Source: Bog-793 sp035625025
GTDB taxonomy: Bacteria; Actinomycetota; Acidimicrobiia; Acidimicrobiales; Bog-793
Reading direction: 5' to 3'
NCBI GenBank assembly: GCA_035625025.1
Contig: DASPQJ010000006.1
Span: 1 to 26,122 of the forward strand
DNA: 26,122 nucleotides
Below the pieces are notes generated by a model, which was not told where the DNA came from, made no database searches, and saw only the letters and a program-made list of their open reading frames with translations. Positions 15,139 through 24,349 of the stretch are shown here, piece after piece (the stretch's first letter is position 1; each line of letters begins with the position of its first letter). Both the position numbers and the translations under genes were made by a program.

Positions 15139-16797
15139 ATGACGAGGCGTTTGGAGATCGAACTGACCTCGTCCCGGCACGACGGGACCTGGACGTGGCG
15201 GGCCGCGGGGGCGCGGGAGCCGCGCGGCGTGATCGCGGGCAAGCTCTTGGAAGACGGGGCGAAGGTCGGTACTGTCCTGCGGGTCGAGGCGGAGTTCGAG
15301 CTCGAGGGGATTACCGTCGTATCGGTGTTGCCGGCCCGAGAGCGTGTCGAGTCGCAGGAGCGGATCGAACTCGCGCCGACGAAGTCCGCGACATCAGGAC
15401 TCGTGACGACATCGCTCGTTTCGCACGCGGCCCGGGGCGCGCGCGAACGCGCGGTCGACGGGACGAACCGTTCGCGCCCGCGCGAACGGGGAGCGTCGGC
15501 GCGGCCTCGCGGCGAGACTCGACCGCGAACGGAGCAGACCGAGTTCCGTCGGCCGCCCGCCGAACGCGAGCCCACGGGCCGCCACGCCCGCGAGGGCGCG
15601 CCCCGACGCGGACGTCCCGTGGCGCGCGCCGCACATCCGGCGGCGGGCGACGGCGAGCGCGCACGGGCGGGGTCTGCGGAAGCGACGCCGGCCCGACGGG
15701 CGCGCAACCGGCCGGAACGGTTCACGCCAGGGACGCGTCATCGCGACGAGTACCTCGCCACCCTTCCGCCCGAACAGCGCCCGATCGCGGAACAAGTCGC
15801 GGCCGGCGGCATGCCGGCGGTCCGTCGGGCGTTAGCCGGGGAGAAGGCGATTGCTGGCGCGGCCGGTCGACCGGTGGTCGCCGGAGAGGCGATCATTGCG
15901 CTCGCCGAGAGGTTCCTCTCCCCGGTCCGTCAGGCCGTCTGGCTCGACCGGGCGGAGGCGGTCATCGCGCATCTCGACACGGTCGCGCTGCGAGAGCTGC
16001 GGGCGACGGTCCTCGGGGCGTCGCCGCGCGAAGAGCACGGACGCGAGCTTCTCGGCATGATGCGCGAGGCGTTGAAGGCTCGGCTGGCGAAACTGCGTGC
16101 CAGCTGGGAGGGGGACATCTCCCGGGCGCTCAGCGAGGGCCGTGTGCTCCACGCCCTGCGGCTTTCTGCCCGCCCGCCGGACCCCGGGGCGCGGATTCCC
16201 TCCTCGCTCGTCCAGCCCTTGTCGGAGGCCACGAGCGACGCCCTGGCGGCGACCACCTCTGTCGGGCGCTGGCTCTCGCTCCTCGAGGCTGCGGCGGCGT
16301 CCCCGGTGCGACGGGCGGTCAAGCCCGCCGGATTGCCCGAAGACCCCTCCGGCGCGGTGCGTCAAGCCGCGGCGCTCGTTGCGGGGCGGATTCCCGCGCT
16401 GGCGCCGTTGCTCGGCCTGTCGATGCCGCCTCCGCCCCGTCCGGTCGCGGTGCGCCCGGCCAAGCCGACCGGCAAGCCGCGGGCCCCGCGCTCGAGGCGG
16501 GCTCGGCCGAAAGGACGGGGCGGAGAGCCCGACGGTGCCGAAGCGCCCGTTGCCGATGGCACGGGGAGCGCCTCTGAGGCGCGAAAGACACCTCCGGCCG
16601 ACGGGAGTGCCAACCGGTCGACCCACGTTTTTGGCGCGCTTGTCGTCGAACAGGCGCAACTTGTCGCGGGACCGAGCGCGGCCCGAGGGAGCGCCGATGG
16701 CGGTTCGGCCGACGAAGTCGCGCCGACCGGGTTGGGATCAACGGGCGATCACGCCGTGGGCGAGGAGCCACTCGTCGAGACCGTCGACGAGGTCTAG
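15139..16797 (+). CDS. Conserved Arg-rich protein of unknown function
   Basis: 552-aa protein I recognise only as a conserved hypothetical of Acidimicrobiia-type genomes. It has three parts. Residues 1-75 look like a small beta domain (LEIELTSSRHDGTWTW, VIAGKLL, VGTVLRVEAEFELEGITVVSVLP). Residues about 100-195 are a disordered, strongly basic linker full of Arg, Gly, Ala and Pro. Residues about 205-435 are mostly helical, from DEYLATLPPEQRPIAEQVAAGG to IPALAPLLGLSM. A further disordered tail closes the protein. The basic linker and the small beta domain suggest nucleic-acid or ribosome binding, which is inference. No signal peptide or membrane segment is seen. The ATG at 15139 has a weak AGG about 11 nt upstream. 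Its 3' end overlaps the convergent Nudix gene by 60 bp. Confidence 0.8.
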   Translation: MTRRLEIELTSSRHDGTWTWRAAGAREPRGVIAGKLLEDGAKVGTVLRVEAEFELEGITVVSVLPARERVESQERIELAPTKSATSGLVTTSLVSHAARGARERAVDGTNRSRPRERGASARPRGETRPRTEQTEFRRPPAEREPTGRHAREGAPRRGRPVARAAHPAAGDGERARAGSAEATPARRARNRPERFTPGTRHRDEYLATLPPEQRPIAEQVAAGGMPAVRRALAGEKAIAGAAGRPVVAGEAIIALAERFLSPVRQAVWLDRAEAVIAHLDTVALRELRATVLGASPREEHGRELLGMMREALKARLAKLRASWEGDISRALSEGRVLHALRLSARPPDPGARIPSSLVQPLSEATSDALAATTSVGRWLSLLEAAAASPVRRAVKPAGLPEDPSGAVRQAAALVAGRIPALAPLLGLSMPPPPRPVAVRPAKPTGKPRAPRSRRARPKGRGGEPDGAEAPVADGTGSASEARKTPPADGSANRSTHVFGALVVEQAQLVAGPSAARGSADGGSADEVAPTGLGSTGDHAVGEEPLVETVDEV

Positions 16798-17142
16798 GTC
16801 CCCGAGCAGATCGAGCGGCACGAACTCGGCCTTGCTGGCATCGCTCGCGGGGCGCGGATTCGCCGTGGAATCTCGGCGTTGGGCGAGGAAATCGCAGATG
16901 ACGAAGCGTTCCTTGGCGGCGGCGAGCTCGACGGTACCGAGAAGATCGCCGATCTCGAGATGGAGGCCGGTCTCCTCCTCCGCTTCGCGAGCTGCCGCTT
17001 GGCGCAGAGTCTCGCCGACCTCGACCCGGCCACCCGGCAGCGACCAGCGTCCCGCGCCCGGGGCGCGACGCCGTCGGACGAGGAGCAACGCGCCGGCTTC
17101 GACGTCGACGACGCCGACGCAGAGGGTCGGTGCCACGGCCAC
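16738..17142 (-). CDS. Nudix hydrolase
   Basis: 134-aa cytosolic hydrolase that cleaves a nucleoside diphosphate linked to another group. The full Nudix box G-x5-E-x7-R-E-x-x-E-E-x-G-L is present at residues 38-60, containing GGRVEVGETL and REAEEETGL, with all metal-binding glutamates. The preceding ALLLVRRRRAPGAGRWSLP is the usual substrate-side strand, similar to the MutT/8-oxo-dGTPase group, but the exact substrate cannot be told. The start is GTG at 17142, with a second GTG two codons later. It is 25 bp after the preceding minus-strand gene and so is probably the last gene of a three-gene unit. Its end overlaps the convergent 552-aa gene. Confidence 0.88.
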   Translation of the reverse strand: MAVAPTLCVGVVDVEAGALLLVRRRRAPGAGRWSLPGGRVEVGETLRQAAAREAEEETGLHLEIGDLLGTVELAAAKERFVICDFLAQRRDSTANPRPASDASKAEFVPLDLLGDLDLVDGLDEWLLAHGVIAR

Positions 17143-17167
17143 GACTCGGCGCCGACCGCCGTCCGGT

Positions 17168-17641
17168 CTAGCGGTCCTCGTCGCCGAGGAGCTGGGCGAT
17201 CCGCGCGAGGACAGTCCTCCGGGCGCGGTGGGCCATCTCGAACGATCGCACCTCGAGGAGCTCGCGACGCGTCAGCCCCGGCAAGCGGGTGACGACCTCG
17301 GCCGCCGAGAGGGTCTCATAACCCGGGATGGCACGCGGCGCGGACCCCACCGGTCCGGTCTCCTCGCCGCTCGGACCGGGCGCGGGCCCCGTCGCGCCGG
17401 GGGAAGCGGGGCGGCGGAAGAAGGCCTCGGCGCGTCGTTTGGCCGAGTCGGCCGCGACGCGCCCGAGCATCTGGGCGAGAGCAAGGCGCGGCCCGAAGCG
17501 CTCGCGTCCGCGCCGGACGAGTTCGGGTAGCTCCTCCGCGACGGCAATCGCCGCCCCGAGGGGGGCGTAGATCGCGTAGTCGACGAGATCGTCGGCGATC
17601 CGGCGCGCCTCGGGTCTCGGGTCGTTCATCGGGTCGTTCAC
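17168..17641 (-). CDS. Conserved actinobacterial small protein
   Basis: 157-aa protein with no named function. The N-terminal third is helical and partly amphipathic (DLVDYAIYAPLGAAIAVAEELPELVRRGR), then a Pro/Gly/Ala-rich linker (about 78-103), then a conserved C-terminal module: IPGYETLSAAEVVTRLPGL, RRELLEVRSFEMAHRARRTVLARI. The module I-P-G-Y-x-x-L-S/T-A-x-x-V is frequent in actinobacterial proteins, some of them annotated as lipid-droplet-associated; I would not assign that role here. The start GTG at 17641 overlaps the stop of the DUF4193 gene in a 4-bp GTGA junction, which implies translational coupling. An in-frame ATG at 17629 is an alternative start. Confidence 0.8.
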   Translation of the reverse strand: MNDPMNDPRPEARRIADDLVDYAIYAPLGAAIAVAEELPELVRRGRERFGPRLALAQMLGRVAADSAKRRAEAFFRRPASPGATGPAPGPSGEETGPVGSAPRAIPGYETLSAAEVVTRLPGLTRRELLEVRSFEMAHRARRTVLARIAQLLGDEDR

Positions 17642-18099
17642 ACGCAGTCCCGGCAGAGTTTGCGCCTTTTGTCGGCGAGTTGCGTCTGGCTCTTCACGAG
17701 GAAGCAGGACTGGCAGACGAACTCGCCCGGTTGCTTCGGAAGGACGCGCGGCGTCCCGTCGACCCGGTCCTCGGCGTCGGTGGCCTCGGCCTCGTCCTCG
17801 GCGTCGATCTCGTCGGACACGACGAGTCGCTCTTTCAAGATGACGTCGAGACTCGCCTCCACGTCGTCGTCGTCGAGCTCTTCTTCTTCCTCCTCCAGCT
17901 CGGCGAGCGGCTCCTCCCCCTCGGCGACGGCGACATCAGCGTCGGCGTCGTCGAGCTCCTCCTCGTCGACGAGGTCCTCGGCGACGAGCTCGTCGATGCC
18001 GAGGTCCTCCTCTTCGAGGAGCTCCTCGTCGGGCGGCTCCTCGAGTTCACCGTCGGCAAGGGCCTCCGGTTCGAGCTCGCCCTCAACTTCGCTCGTCAT
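17638..18099 (-). CDS. DUF4193 family zinc protein, acidic
   Basis: 153-aa protein. The C-terminal module is that of DUF4193: RVLPKQPGEFVCQSCFLVKSQ then LADKRRKLCRDCV, with two CxxC pairs (129/132 and 149/152) that would hold one zinc. Family members are usually near 100 aa. Here the N-terminal about 115 residues are an extreme Glu/Asp tract (for example LEEEEEELDDDDVE), longer than usual. The function of the family is not known to me; RNA-polymerase or ribosome contact has been a reasonable guess for acidic zinc-ribbon proteins, but that is inference. The ATG at 18099 is chosen over an in-frame ATG at 18198 because a promoter overlaps the latter. It is the first gene of a unit with the 157-aa protein and the Nudix hydrolase. 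Confidence 0.85.
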   Translation of the reverse strand: MTSEVEGELEPEALADGELEEPPDEELLEEEDLGIDELVAEDLVDEEELDDADADVAVAEGEEPLAELEEEEEELDDDDVEASLDVILKERLVVSDEIDAEDEAEATDAEDRVDGTPRVLPKQPGEFVCQSCFLVKSQTQLADKRRKLCRDCV

Positions 18100-18184
18100 C
18101 AGACTCTTCAATCTCCTGTTCTCGTCGTCCCGGTCTCCCGCCGGGGGCGGTCCCGCCCCTCCCAGGAGGTCCTCGGGCGCGGTC

Positions 18185-18212
18185 ACTATACGGCACATTT
18201 CCGCGTTGTCGA
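18185..18212 (-). promoter_or_regulatory. Sigma70-type promoter for DUF4193 unit
   Basis: On the minus strand TCGACA (18207-18212) is followed after 16 bp by TATAGT (18185-18190), five of six matches in each box. It lies about 85 bp upstream of the DUF4193 start and makes the upstream in-frame ATG unlikely as a start. Confidence 0.6.
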
Positions 18213-18482
18213 CGGCGCTTCAACCAGGGATTCCCTTGTCGGGATCGACAAAGCCCCCGGGCCGCCCGGGACGGGGACAGGTCCAGGGAGCCTTTGGCGC
18301 CGTCCTCCGCGCCCGCCCGAGCGCAGGTCGCCCGTACCGGCGAATGACGTTCTCTACTCGGCTCCCTGGACCACGTCCTGCGCAACTGCCCCGCCGAGAC
18401 GACCCGGAGCTACTGACGGAGGCTCCCGAACAGGTGCCTGGCGAGCGGGACTCACCTATTCATGCACCGCTGGGTCGAACAG
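18213..18482. other. Spacer between ThyX-like gene and DUF4193 promoter
   Basis: No gene seen. This separates the long minus-strand Pup-Tat-helicase run from the next minus-strand unit. I found no hairpin with a T run that would clearly terminate the upstream run. Confidence 0.4.
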
Positions 18483-20168
<1,686 letters not shown>

Positions 20169-20220
20169 CCCGTCGAGACTACGAGACCGCGCCGAGCCGG
20201 TCGCGGATCGGCCGCGCCGG

Positions 20221-22323
20221 CTAGTCGCCTTCTGGCTCGCCCGGTGTTGAGGCGGCGACAATCCCGCGCTGGAGTTGGTCGACGGCCCGTCCCGCGATCG
20301 TCCCGAGCCGCGAGTCGGCCTCGGTGAGCGCGAGCTGGCGCAGCAGGTCGACGAGCTGCTTCACGTTTCGGACGAAGTCCCCGCCCGAGACCGCCGGCGC
20401 GGCCCGGCGCCACCTCCTCCCGCCGACGGGCGTGAGGAGGTGGCACAGCTCGGCGCCGCGAGCCCACTCGTAGGCGAGGCGGGCGAAGCCGGTGTCGAGC
20501 TGGCGCGTCCGGGGGATCCGCCGGGCGCGCTCTTCAACCCGGAGGTCCCTTGCCAGGTTGTCGAGTTCGTCGGCGCGACGCGCCAGCCTGGTGTTCGGCA
20601 GGTCCCCCGGTGGGTTGACGCGGCGGGACTCGAAGGTGAACAAAGAGACGAGGGCGGCGAGGCTCGGGGCGTCAAGCCCGCCGAGGAGCCCCCCGCCGAC
20701 GGCCTCGGCGATGAGGAGATCGCAGTCGTGGTAGATGCCGGCGAGGCGCTCGCCGGAGCTCGTCAACCGCCAGCCGGAGAGGTACTCGCGGTCGGCGAGG
20801 ACTTCGAGGACGGCGTCGAGCTGACGGCCGAGGGGCGCGTCGCTGAGGAACTGGGCGAACGACGAGCGCACGAGCCGGTAGGCCTCGTCGGGCGCGTAGC
20901 GCCGGACGAGGTTGACCGCCATGTTGTAGGTCGGGTGGAACGAGCTGCGCAGGGCGCGGGATCGCGCCGCGGCGAGCGTGGAGACCTCGGCGAAGCTGTG
21001 GTATGGCGACCAGAGAACCGCGGCGTGACCGACCTCGTCGATGCCGCGCCGCCCAGCTCGTCCGGTGAGCTGGGTGTAGTTCCCGGCTGTGAGGTCTTCG
21101 TGCCCGCTCCCGGAGAACTTCGTCAGGGACTCGATGACGACGGAGCGGGCCGGCATGTTGATCCCGAGCGCGAGCGTCTCCGTGGCGAAGACAACCTTCA
21201 CGATCGCCCGGCCGAACAGTTCTTCGACGGCCTCGCGGAACGGCGGGACGAGGCCGGCGTGGTGGGCAGCGAAACCGGCCTCGAGTCCCGTGACGAAGGC
21301 CGAATAGCCGAGCACCCGCAGATCGGAATCGGAGAGCGCTTCGACGTGCTCGTCGGCGACATCACGGATCACGCGCCGTTCTTCGGGGGTGGTGAGCCGC
21401 AATCCCGCCTCCAGGCACTGGCGGACGGCGTCGTCGCAGCCAGCCCGGGAAAAGACGAAGTAGATCGCCGGCAACAGGTCATCCGCGGCGAAGCGCTCGA
21501 CGACCTCGGCGCGCCGGGGCCGGAAGAGCGGCGAGCGCGGGCTCGTGCGGCCGACCCGTGGCGCGACGATCCCGGGTTGGTGTCGCGGCCGAGAGCGGGC
21601 GTCGAGCGTCACCGCCTCGGGATTTGGGACGCCGTCGACGAACGTGGGGAGGATCTCGAGCCGGTGGGTGGCGCGGATTCCCACGACGTAGAGGTGATGG
21701 AGGTCGATCGGGCGGTGTTCCTCGATGACGTGGGCGGTCGAGCCGCGTACATGCTCGATCCACCCGGCGAGCTCCTCGGCGTTGGAGACCGTCGCCGACA
21801 GACAGACGAGCACGACCGACGGCGGCGCCGACAGGATGATCTCTTCCCAGACCGAGCCGCGGTAGCGGTCTTCGAGGTAGTGGACCTCGTCGAGGACGAC
21901 GCAGCGCAGATCGTCGAGGCGCGCCGAGCCGGCGTAGATCATGTTGCGCAGCACCTCGGTCGTCATGACGACGATCTCGGCCTCGCCGTGACGGGACACG
22001 TCGCCGGTGAGAAGTCCCACGCGGGTTGGCCCGTACTCGGCGACGAAGTCGGCGTACTTCTGGTTCGACAGCGCCTTGAGCGGGGTCGTGTAGATGGCGC
22101 GCCCGCCCCCGGCGAGCGCCCGGGCGACGGCGTACTCGGCGATGAGCGTCTTGCCGGACCCCGTCGGCGCCGCGACGAGGACGGATTTGCCCTCTTCGAG
22201 AAGCTCGAAAGCCTCCTCCTGGAAGGGGTCGAGCCGGAGGGCCCGCCGGGCGAGGAAGGCCCGCCGGGTTGAGCTCTGACGGGTGGTCCCGCTCTCGGGC
22301 GACCCCGTGGTCTCGGAGCTCAT
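20221..22323 (-). CDS. helY: Ski2/Mtr4-type RNA helicase, HelY-like
   Basis: 700-aa ATP-dependent superfamily 2 helicase. Motif I is APTGSGKT (52-59), motif II is DEVH (145-148), motif III is SAT (176-178) and motif VI is QLTGRAGRRG (418-427); FATETLALGINMPA marks motif V. This combination and the DEVH box belong to the Ski2/Mtr4/Dob1 RNA helicases. In actinobacteria the gene next to tatC is the helicase HelY of about 900 aa; this one is shorter, with less of the C-terminal part. It probably unwinds structured RNA during decay or ribosome maturation, although that has not been fixed for HelY. The ATG at 22323 is followed 60 bp downstream of the tatC stop; no strong ribosome binding site is seen. 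Part of the pafA-lepB-tatB-tatC-helY run. Confidence 0.9.
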   Translation of the reverse strand: MSSETTGSPESGTTRQSSTRRAFLARRALRLDPFQEEAFELLEEGKSVLVAAPTGSGKTLIAEYAVARALAGGGRAIYTTPLKALSNQKYADFVAEYGPTRVGLLTGDVSRHGEAEIVVMTTEVLRNMIYAGSARLDDLRCVVLDEVHYLEDRYRGSVWEEIILSAPPSVVLVCLSATVSNAEELAGWIEHVRGSTAHVIEEHRPIDLHHLYVVGIRATHRLEILPTFVDGVPNPEAVTLDARSRPRHQPGIVAPRVGRTSPRSPLFRPRRAEVVERFAADDLLPAIYFVFSRAGCDDAVRQCLEAGLRLTTPEERRVIRDVADEHVEALSDSDLRVLGYSAFVTGLEAGFAAHHAGLVPPFREAVEELFGRAIVKVVFATETLALGINMPARSVVIESLTKFSGSGHEDLTAGNYTQLTGRAGRRGIDEVGHAAVLWSPYHSFAEVSTLAAARSRALRSSFHPTYNMAVNLVRRYAPDEAYRLVRSSFAQFLSDAPLGRQLDAVLEVLADREYLSGWRLTSSGERLAGIYHDCDLLIAEAVGGGLLGGLDAPSLAALVSLFTFESRRVNPPGDLPNTRLARRADELDNLARDLRVEERARRIPRTRQLDTGFARLAYEWARGAELCHLLTPVGGRRWRRAAPAVSGGDFVRNVKQLVDLLRQLALTEADSRLGTIAGRAVDQLQRGIVAASTPGEPEGD

Positions 22324-22383
22324 TGGCGTGGCGGGCTCGCTCGGCCCGCGGGATCGAGACCCGGGTCAGTCGTGCTCAAGGGG

Positions 22384-23166
22384 TCAGGTTCGGGCCACGC
22401 GCCCGCGTCGGCGCGTGACGAACTTGCCGAGCTGGATCGACGCTTCGTAGAAAAGCAGCATCGGCACGGCCATCGCGAGCATGGAGAACGGGTCGGAGCT
22501 CGGCGTCACGACACCGGCGAAGATGACGATGAGGACGATCGCCGGCCGTCGCCAGTGCGCCAGCTTCTGTGGCGTGAGGACGCCCGCGAGCTCGAGACCG
22601 ACGAGGATCACCGGGAACTCGAAGGTCGCGCCGAAGATCGTCATGAGGGCGATGATGAGCCCGAGGTACTTCGACGGCGTGAACAGGTCGGTGATGTTCG
22701 ATCCCCCGACAGCGTGGAGGAAGCCCAGCGCGTGCGGGAACGTGAGCCAGGCGACGAAGGCTCCGAGCAAGAACAACGCCACTGTCGAGACCGCGAACGG
22801 GATCGCGTAGCGCTTCTCGTTGGCTTTGAGCCCCGGCGTGATGAAGCGCCACAGCTCGAACACGATGACCGGTGAGGCGAGGACGATCCCGCCGTAGCCG
22901 GTGACGTTGAGGCGCACCATGAAGGCGTCGAGCGGTCCGAATACGTAGAGCGAGCAGTGGTTGCCGGTGAGGTGGGCCTGGACGCAGTAGGGGTGGAGGA
23001 AGAACCGGAGGATCTGGTCATAAAAGACGTAGGCCACGACCGCGGCGAGGAGGAAGGCGATGAACGAGACGATGAGACGCTGACGCAGTTCGGCGAGGTG
23101 CTCGGTCAGCGTCATCGTCCCGCCCGCGGCGGTTGTTCGCTCTGCGCCTCGGGTCAGGGTTGCCAT
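22384..23166 (-). CDS. tatC: Sec-independent translocase TatC
   Basis: 260-aa inner-membrane protein that binds twin-arginine signal peptides and forms the core of the Tat export machine, moving folded proteins across the membrane. Six membrane segments are visible at about 31-49, 85-107, 120-143, 168-191, 207-221 and 224-242. The family marks are present: HLAELRQRL before segment 1, RFITPGLKANEKRY between segments 2 and 3, and the conserved Glu in FGATFEFPVIL (Glu183). The ATG at 23166 follows the tatB stop after 27 bp; only a weak AAGAG is next to it. An in-frame ATG at 23115 would remove 17 polar residues and is also possible. It works with the TatB-type protein encoded just before it. Confidence 0.95.
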   Translation of the reverse strand: MATLTRGAERTTAAGGTMTLTEHLAELRQRLIVSFIAFLLAAVVAYVFYDQILRFFLHPYCVQAHLTGNHCSLYVFGPLDAFMVRLNVTGYGGIVLASPVIVFELWRFITPGLKANEKRYAIPFAVSTVALFLLGAFVAWLTFPHALGFLHAVGGSNITDLFTPSKYLGLIIALMTIFGATFEFPVILVGLELAGVLTPQKLAHWRRPAIVLIVIFAGVVTPSSDPFSMLAMAVPMLLFYEASIQLGKFVTRRRGRVART

Positions 23167-23193
23167 CTCTTTGATTCGGCGGCTTTGGCCGGG

Positions 23194-23589
23194 TCAGTTC
23201 ATGCTCGGGTCGTCGGCCGGCGGTGAGAAGTCGCCGAGCGCGGGAGAGATCGCATCCGCCGACCGGGGGTCTGTTTCGGTCGTCGAATCGGCGGCGCCGT
23301 CCTTCGCTTCGGCCCCCGGGGTCTCCCCAGCGGCGTCGGAGGGCGTCGAGCGGGGATCAGCGAGGAAACCCGTGAGGGTGCCGCGCACCGAGGGGATCCG
23401 CGGGATCGAGGTGAGGTCGAGATCGGGCATCACGGCACGGACCTCGTCGGTCACCTCCTGACGGATCCGGGTGACCTCGTGCCAGGCGGCGCCGAGCTGA
23501 CGGGCGACCTTGGGGAGGCGGTCGGGGCCCATGACGATCAAGATGACGACGAGGATCATGAGGATCTTCGCCGGATCGAGACTGCCCAC
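23194..23589 (-). CDS. tatB: Tat translocase TatA/TatB family protein
   Basis: 131-aa single-span membrane protein of the twin-arginine translocase. The short N-terminal membrane helix (residues 8-20, ILMILVVILIVMG) is followed by the hinge GPDRLPKVARQLG and an amphipathic helix AWHEVTRIRQEVTDEVRAV, then a long acidic Pro/Ala-rich disordered tail. The GPxRLP hinge is more like TatB than TatA (TatA usually has FGxxRLPEL), hence the symbol, but the split is not certain. The start is GTG at 23589, as no ATG fits. It lies between signal peptidase I (59 bp away) and tatC (27 bp away) and is surely cotranscribed. A second TatA-type gene, if needed, would be elsewhere. Confidence 0.88.
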   Translation of the reverse strand: MGSLDPAKILMILVVILIVMGPDRLPKVARQLGAAWHEVTRIRQEVTDEVRAVMPDLDLTSIPRIPSVRGTLTGFLADPRSTPSDAAGETPGAEAKDGAADSTTETDPRSADAISPALGDFSPPADDPSMN

Positions 23590-23648
23590 GACGGCTCAGT
23601 CTACAAGGCCATTTCCCTGCCGACGAGGGCGGGTCAGGGCTTGCTGGG

Positions 23649-24338
23649 CTAGAAGATGATGAACTCCGGGTGCCAGTGCCGCCAGATGACGGCGATGACC
23701 CGTCCGACGATGTCCCGGCCCGGCAGCGCTCCCCAGACCCGGCTGTCGCAGGAGACGATGCGGTTGTCGCCGAGAACGTAGAAATCGTTTTTCGGAACGG
23801 TGTACGGCATGATCGGCGGACCGAGCGGGGTGTTCCGGCCGTCATCGGGGAAGTAGCTTTCCGGTAACAGATGAAACTTGCTGTTCCGCCCGGGTTCCTT
23901 GATCAGCACCTCGTCGCCCCGGGACTTGATCGTCTGACCCCCGATCGCGACGACGCGCTTCACGAGATCGCCGTCAGTGGTCAGGCAGCCGTTCTTCGCT
24001 GCCGGTGGCGTGCGGAAGACGATGATGTCGCCGGGTCGGAGGGAGTGGTAGTTGAAGTCGAACTTGTCGACCAGGATGCGGTCACCGACCTGCAGCGTCG
24101 GCGCCATCGAGCTCGAGGGGACGAAGTAGGCCTGCAGGACGAAGGTCCGCAACCCGAAGGCGATGAGAATCGCGACGAGCAGGCCGACGACCGTCTCGAT
24201 GACGGTGCGGCGCCGGGGGTGCCTGGACTTGGCGGGGCTTTTCCGGCGGTGCTGGGGACCTGGTCGCGTCGCGACTTCGCCTGGTCGGTCGTCCCTCACA
24301 TCCGGCGGCTCGCGCCCGTCTAAACCGTCGCTTTCCAC
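23649..24338 (-). CDS. lepB: Signal peptidase I
   Basis: 229-aa membrane-anchored serine protease that removes signal peptides on the outer face of the membrane. A polar, basic N-terminal part (1-45) leads to one membrane helix (about 46-64). The catalytic dyad is Ser77 in PSSSMAPTL and Lys127 in GDLVKRVVAIGG; GDNRIVSCDSRVWG (190-203) is the conserved box E. The GTG at 24338 is chosen: it starts 12 bp after the pafA stop and has a GGGA a few bases upstream. The frame is open back to 24455, which would overlap pafA by 106 bp and is less likely. It sits where pafB and pafC are usually found in actinobacteria, between pafA and the Tat genes. Confidence 0.92.
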   Translation of the reverse strand: MESDGLDGREPPDVRDDRPGEVATRPGPQHRRKSPAKSRHPRRRTVIETVVGLLVAILIAFGLRTFVLQAYFVPSSSMAPTLQVGDRILVDKFDFNYHSLRPGDIIVFRTPPAAKNGCLTTDGDLVKRVVAIGGQTIKSRGDEVLIKEPGRNSKFHLLPESYFPDDGRNTPLGPPIMPYTVPKNDFYVLGDNRIVSCDSRVWGALPGRDIVGRVIAVIWRHWHPEFIIF

Positions 24339-24349
24339 GAAATCCCGGT

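Noticed and set aside
15195..17530. Two long plus-strand frames (15195-16577 and 16097-17530)
   Set aside because: Shadow frames of the 552-aa gene and of the minus-strand Nudix and small-protein genes; low-complexity Arg/Gly/Ser composition.
20275..22272. 665-aa plus-strand frame
   Set aside because: Antisense to the helicase gene, which has all superfamily 2 motifs in order.
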